Shown: piece by piece, positions 58,716 through 64,000 of the stretch | Numbering within the stretch: position 1 is the stretch's first letter | Layout: each line of letters opens with the position of its first letter | The notes under the pieces: model-generated | Databases searched by the model: none | The model's input: only the letters and a program-made list of their open reading frames with translations | Told to the model about the DNA's origin: nothing | Translations under genes and position numbers: made by a program | Assembly (NCBI GenBank): GCA_963678705.1 | Contig: OY783203.1 | Location: 6,448,001 to 6,512,000, forward strand | Length of the DNA stretch: 64,000 bases | Direction: 5' to 3' | Source of the DNA: Panorpa germanica | Taxonomy: Eukaryota > Arthropoda > Insecta > Mecoptera > Panorpidae

Positions 58716-58802
58716 TGATGATACAGTGAGCAAGAGCATTCATTAATGCTGACTGCTGTGTCTTCGAGTTCGATCCCCAGATCAGAGAGTTTTCGTTTTA
58801 TT
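58716..58802 (+). repeat. SINE family S promoter half
   Basis: GATGATACAGTGAGCAAGAG, CATTCATTAATGCTGACTGC and TCGAGTTCGATCCCCAGATC: an A-box-like head and a B box in tRNA order, with the body lost. Confidence 0.65.
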
Positions 58803-59632
58803 TTTAGTTGGAAATTTGATTTTCAACACTCTATATGTTTCTAAATAATAAATATACTATTAATGATCTATTTATAAACAAAGCTTGAACATCTATCTGA
58901 CTCATAAAGTTTATATAATTTCTGACTTCGTAGCTCAATCGTATGCAAAGTTATTAACGTTTCTTTATTGAAAACATGGAGTGCTGGTACAAATTTGTAA
59001 ATCGATTTTCATTTTAGTACACTGTCGTTATCTATATCTAACTATATAACCATTAAGTAATGTTTCACCTTAACATGTACATATTAAAAGATCGTCATCA
59101 TAACTATTAGAATATGCAACTATTATAATGTCAAAAAAATTATTAATTTATTAATAATGTTATGTTTTTAACATTAGAAAATAAATAAATATTTCATTGT
59201 TTTTATGAATTTCTTGTTAAATATCAAAGAGAATTTGACAACGCAACTAGGCCACAAAAACTGTTGAATATTTTAAAATATGAGCTGCTATTTTACAGGC
59301 AACAATTAAAAAGAATGCTACGCCCCTGAACAGTGAAACTATATATGTAGAAACACGTAACAAGACAGCTTAGTGGGAATTTGTTGGATGTGTTTTAAAT
59401 AAGAATTCTATCTTACAGTAACCGTCATCTGCCATTCGCCATCTATCCATCATGTATAATGTCTGTCCCTGTCTTTGCTTTAGTGCAACTTACCGTTGCA
59501 GACACACCGACTTCTTTAATATAAAATTGATTAATTGCATGTAATTTAATTTTATTATACGCTTTTTCCTTATGTCCTAACTTTACTAATGTATGTATAC
59601 ACGCTTTACCGTGTCATTTTATGTATAAATAT
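58803..59632. other. unassigned AT-rich DNA
   Basis: GCTACGCCCCTGAACAGTG near 59318 looks like a hAT-type end in inverted sense, unpaired. Confidence 0.4.

Positions 59633-60160
<528 letters not shown>

Positions 60161-60188
<28 letters not shown>
60161..60188. repeat. (TA)n tract at the LINE 5' junction
   Basis: About 14 TA units. With 59633-59760 it brackets the LINE, so the LINE inserted into a TA microsatellite or its flanks were converted to TA. Confidence 0.9.
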
Positions 60189-60192
<4 letters not shown>

Positions 60193-62921
60193 GCAAGTAT
60201 AATGTTGAATTAAAATATTAGTACATGATCCATAAGTACTACAGTTCTAAATGACTAATTTTCTAATTCTCAAGCCATATACAAATTTATCGATCTACAA
60301 TTCATTTTCATATCGAGACCCCCCAGCTGATCTTTCGATCAGGTAGTCCCTTGCATTCGGCAATGCGGCACTAATGGCAGATCCTTAAGTGGATCCTAAA
60401 GTACTGGCTTGACTTTAAAATCAAAAGAATACGCTAATTTCAATATTTTTGTAGTTTTAGAAAAAGTTTATTGAAGAATTAGTACGAAGCTTAATAATTT
60501 ATTAGCATAGTATTCATAAAATCTGAAAAACAGTGCTGATTAAGATGTTCTCTGGCTTTACTTCTGTATCCAAATAGATTATTTTATATTGTGTTGTAAA
60601 TATTTTAATTTCTAAACAATAACTGAAATTGTGTTTGGTTACAATTAATTTTATTTTATAACAACCCCTCCACTAAACATTTTACTATTATATTATAATG
60701 ACATATAGATGGCACTATTGACAAATCTATATGATTTTTAGCTAGTACACAAACCTTCAAACGATATGTGTTTAAATTTCACGACATTCCGACCATTACT
60801 TTACAAGATTCAGTGGATTTAGTGGCGCTACTTTTGTAATTGTCATAACTATTGGAAAAATTTAAACTTCGTGTATTGATTTTAATAGAATAAAATATCA
60901 AGTTCCAATAACACTTGTAAATCTAATGCTTTGCTTTAACGTATGTGTATATGTAAGAGTATAAAATTTAACAGCGATTATATATGTGTATACAAAAGAA
61001 AATCTTTCTCATTATATAGTTATTAAATAATTTATAACGGATAGTAATAAAGAGATCGTATTTTATTTTTATATGAAATAAATTGTTTATTAATTTTACT
61101 TTGTTCATATTGAATTCATATTACTCATCACCTTGAAATGTTTTAGCTCTAGAACCTGGTTGGTCTTCAATGAAATTAGAATCTCTGATAAAAACGATGC
61201 TAAGTGAATATTGATTGTCTTAAGGAGGCACGTGTTTTCTTACTTATTCTTGAAAATAATAGAAAAAATCTATTGCAAAACAATTCTAAAGCAGATATTG
61301 AATAATCTTTTCTTTTCAACTATTTTTTTATATTATCTCAATTGAAGTGTTGGAGCTAATGTTGATATATGTTAACTACACCGTAATGTAATTAATCAAT
61401 TAATATATTAAGCATATAATTATTTAAATAAAGCAACATTCAAAACCTGACATTGTTAGTAAAGAGAAAACCGCAATTTAATTTTATGTATTTCAGTTTT
61501 AATGTACCAAAAATATTATGTTATTTATTTAAATGATATATCTATTGTTTGTAATTATTTAATTTGATTTTTCTTTGTAAATTTATTTTTAAAAAGCAGT
61601 CTATTTTACTCACAGCGTAAAATATTATATATTAAGTAAAATTGTTCACGTAATAGAGTTTAGCGGGATTCAATAGTGTAGTACATGAATTAACATTTTG
61701 TTTGAATTTGCAGCTAGAATTCGTCATCTAGTTTCAATTCTTTTTAGAATTCCTTTGGTTTTATGTATTAGCAGTCCCTTGCCTTCTTAAATTACTAAAT
61801 GATTTATTACAATGAATTACCAATTAATTTATTATTAAATAATAAAATATAATATAATTTTAATATTTATTATGAATAATACAAAACAGCTTAGTTATTT
61901 AATCTGTTTTTAATTAATCTCTATTTAAATATGATTTTTAATGTTGAATAGATTTATGAAACGCTATATTTGCTCTTTGACCTTCACTGAATATTTGCTA
62001 CATTATGCAAAACAACAAATATATTTTTGTCTTTCTTACTACCTACTACCTTTCTTGTCTTAAAACAGGGTATAATATCAAATTAAACCAAAGTAAAATT
62101 TAACTTTACTATATACCATACGTTTACTAAGGATCAAAAGTTGGATTCTCTTCCTTTGTTTGAATTGCCGTCTCTTTTATATATTAAAATAAGTGTGAAA
62201 ATATGCAACACGTCAATTACTAATTACAATTGGCGCAAAGCCCACAAAATATCGATTAATGAAAATGGATTATTTATTTATTATCTACAGTATCCCGCGA
62301 CATTAAATAAATATATAAATAAATAAAGCGGCAATTAAACATTAAAAACCCTAAGAATGGAAATGATATCAGAGAAACCGAAGGGCCCGATCAGGCCATG
62401 CTAGGGGCCTTCCGCATTTCTCGGGTATTTTCTACTCGGGAAATCCATTGTTTAATACTATGTTATAAAGTCAAATTTAAATTTAAACAGATGATGTTTA
62501 CCGAAAAAAAATTATATCCCAAAAAAAAAAAGTTTTACAAGATTTATAAACTGGTAAGATACTTCTTGACCATTCATAACAAAATCTTAATTATAATATA
62601 TACAGATGTAATACAGGTAATGGAAATTAAATTTTCCATAAAATTAGTTCGCTAAATTTAGTACCTAAATAAATTGCTTTACACTATACGAATAGGTATA
62701 ACAGTAGATAACTTCATGCACTAACACACCTAAGTATCTGCTCTAATAGGTCAAAGATCTGTGACGTAAATGTGAGCTATCACCTCTGAATTTTCGCACA
62801 TAGTAAATATTATTCGATAGGAGTATGACTTATACACGTAAAGTTGTTTAATCTATAGGACCACCTAGGAGGTACATTACAAATTCATCTTCCTGGTGGG
62901 TAAACTATATATATTTCAGCA
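60189..62921. other. unassigned AT-rich DNA
   Basis: 2.7 kb without a recognised gene or repeat. 60340-60410 and 62380-62440 (GGGCCCGATCAGGCCATGCT) are slightly GC-richer. The latter may be another hAT-type scrap. Confidence 0.4.
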
Positions 62922-63072
62922 AGTTGTCAGGAATTCGTTTTGAAATGGTACGAACCGCGGGTTCCAGTCTATAAAGACAGTACATGGGCCGTAGAAGCCG
63001 CAATGGATCTGTCGGCAAAACGTCTAAAAAGACTAACATGTGCTGTACTTCTAAATATAATGGTTTATTCAC
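62922..63072 (+). other. candidate exon, unrecognised
   Basis: A fair splice acceptor (CTATATATATTTCAG) is followed by about 50 open codons: SCQEFVLKWYEPRVPVYKDS, TWAVEAAMDLSAKRLKRLTC, AVLLNIMVYSQ and TAA. The other two frames close within 20 codons. The patch is GC-richer than its flanks. No family was recognised and no start codon is near, so it would have to be an internal or last exon. Chance is a real alternative. Confidence 0.25.
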
Positions 63073-64000
63073 AATAAACATAAGCCCATTATAGAGAGGA
63101 GAGTTTTAACAAACGAGAAGATACATTCCCACGAGGTGCATAAGTAAGGTGTCAAAACATACGGCTTTCCTGATGAATGACATCCAGGCCCGGAATAAGG
63201 AATAGTAGTCTAGTAAGTTTCAGGACCGCTTTAAAGCGCACACAGCAAAAGGGCCCACCCCACAAAAAAATTTAACGATTTATTTAAGAAGAATTTTTTT
63301 TTTAGGTGTCACAATGATTTTTTGGTAATAACAGACACTACATTCTTTCGAAAGCTTATAGTCGAAGATAAAAAAGTCTACAACCGATTTTCTTAATATT
63401 TGTTTGTTATAAAATTATTTTAACAATATTCCGTTTTTTCCGCGTTTTTCACTATTTGTGAATTTTTATTACCAACGGTTTTAAATTTTGGACTTTTGGA
63501 AACTTCTGGACCATATAGTAGACACTTCAAGGAGTAATGTAGAATTTTTTAGATTTCTTGAAAGCCTAGAAAACTCGACAAACTCAACTGTTCCTTCAAA
63601 GACCCAGTACACACTATGACTCCATGAAAAATGTAGTGTTCACGGAGGGTAAATATAACTACGCTACTATATAACTATATGTAGTTTTAAATTTTTAGAG
63701 ATACTATTGAGTCGAACCCAAAGTAGCCTTATATGCTGCATTGGCGCTAAAAGTGACTTACTAAAGTTAGGTTAAATTATTGATGCGTTTGGACTAAAAT
63801 GACCTATATGAAATGATTCTTCTTATCCATCCAAGTATTTTTCCGAATAAATTCCCCATCACTAATTTATATTCTTTGTGTTTCAAGCATTATGGATTAT
63901 GGAGTCTCGAACTAAATAATTTCGCTTCGACTTTAACTCAGACTTAAATCAACATCGTGATGTGATGTTAATAGATACAAAACGAAATATTTATTGGCCA
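63073..64000. other. unassigned AT-rich DNA
   Basis: CAGGCCCGGAATAAGGAATA at 63185 resembles a hAT-type end. No gene recognised. Confidence 0.4.

Overview
The window looks like repeat-rich intergenic or intronic DNA from an animal nuclear genome, most probably an insect. By eye it is about 70% A+T. It has no long reading frame, no operon-like gene packing, no rRNA and no true tRNA gene, and every recognisable coding remnant belongs to a mobile element. The inventory is typical of insects: jockey-like LINE ends, a tRNA-derived SINE, mariner, Tigger/pogo-like and hAT-like DNA transposons, MITEs and long (TA)n tracts. I cannot name the species. No intact host gene could be supported; three short GC-richer open patches (33.7-33.96, 55.15-55.36 and 62.9-63.07 kb) are the only candidate exons.

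Layout. 0-5 kb: a jockey-like LINE 3' end, then a cluster of short 6-8 bp tandem arrays (3.7-5.2 kb). 5-16 kb: AT-rich DNA with SINE copies, two copies of a hAT-like short element (H2), two copies of a 250-bp MITE (family M) and a C-rich block (11.5-11.9 kb). 17.07-19.08 kb: a composite mariner of the DD41D type with arms of about 690 bp that are inverted copies of its own 3' end, sitting inside (TA)n. 19.8-31 kb: Tigger-like ends, SINE pieces, a degenerate second mariner split by a family M MITE, and a jockey-like LINE end. 31-41 kb: mostly featureless, with SINEs, a palindromic repeat (family R) and a 909-bp hAT-like element with an 8-bp target duplication. 41-53 kb: a LINE tail that looks 5'-inverted, SINEs, short hAT-like elements and nested MITEs. 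53-64 kb: long featureless AT-rich tracts, a SINE split by a short hAT-like element, a Tigger-like remnant, and a LINE 3' end embedded in (TA)n.

How the parts relate. SINE family S (about 20 pieces) has a class-II tRNA-like head (GACGACACAGTGGCCGAGAG, B box GTTCGATCCCCGG), a body (TTCTGGGTTTGGTTGTTATC, then TATATATGAGGCCACGACAC) and a tail ending AGGCCGACGTTAAATAAAT. Family M MITEs (ends CCCAGTAAACA) sit inside a SINE, a mariner, an H2 element and a family R repeat, so M moved after those four. A short hAT-like element (H1) also sits inside a SINE. Nested insertions give relative ages and, for family M, the exact target duplication (TA). Functional host content is not evident; the interest lies in transposon structure. 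I saw no credible retroviral, LTR or other capsid-bearing element.
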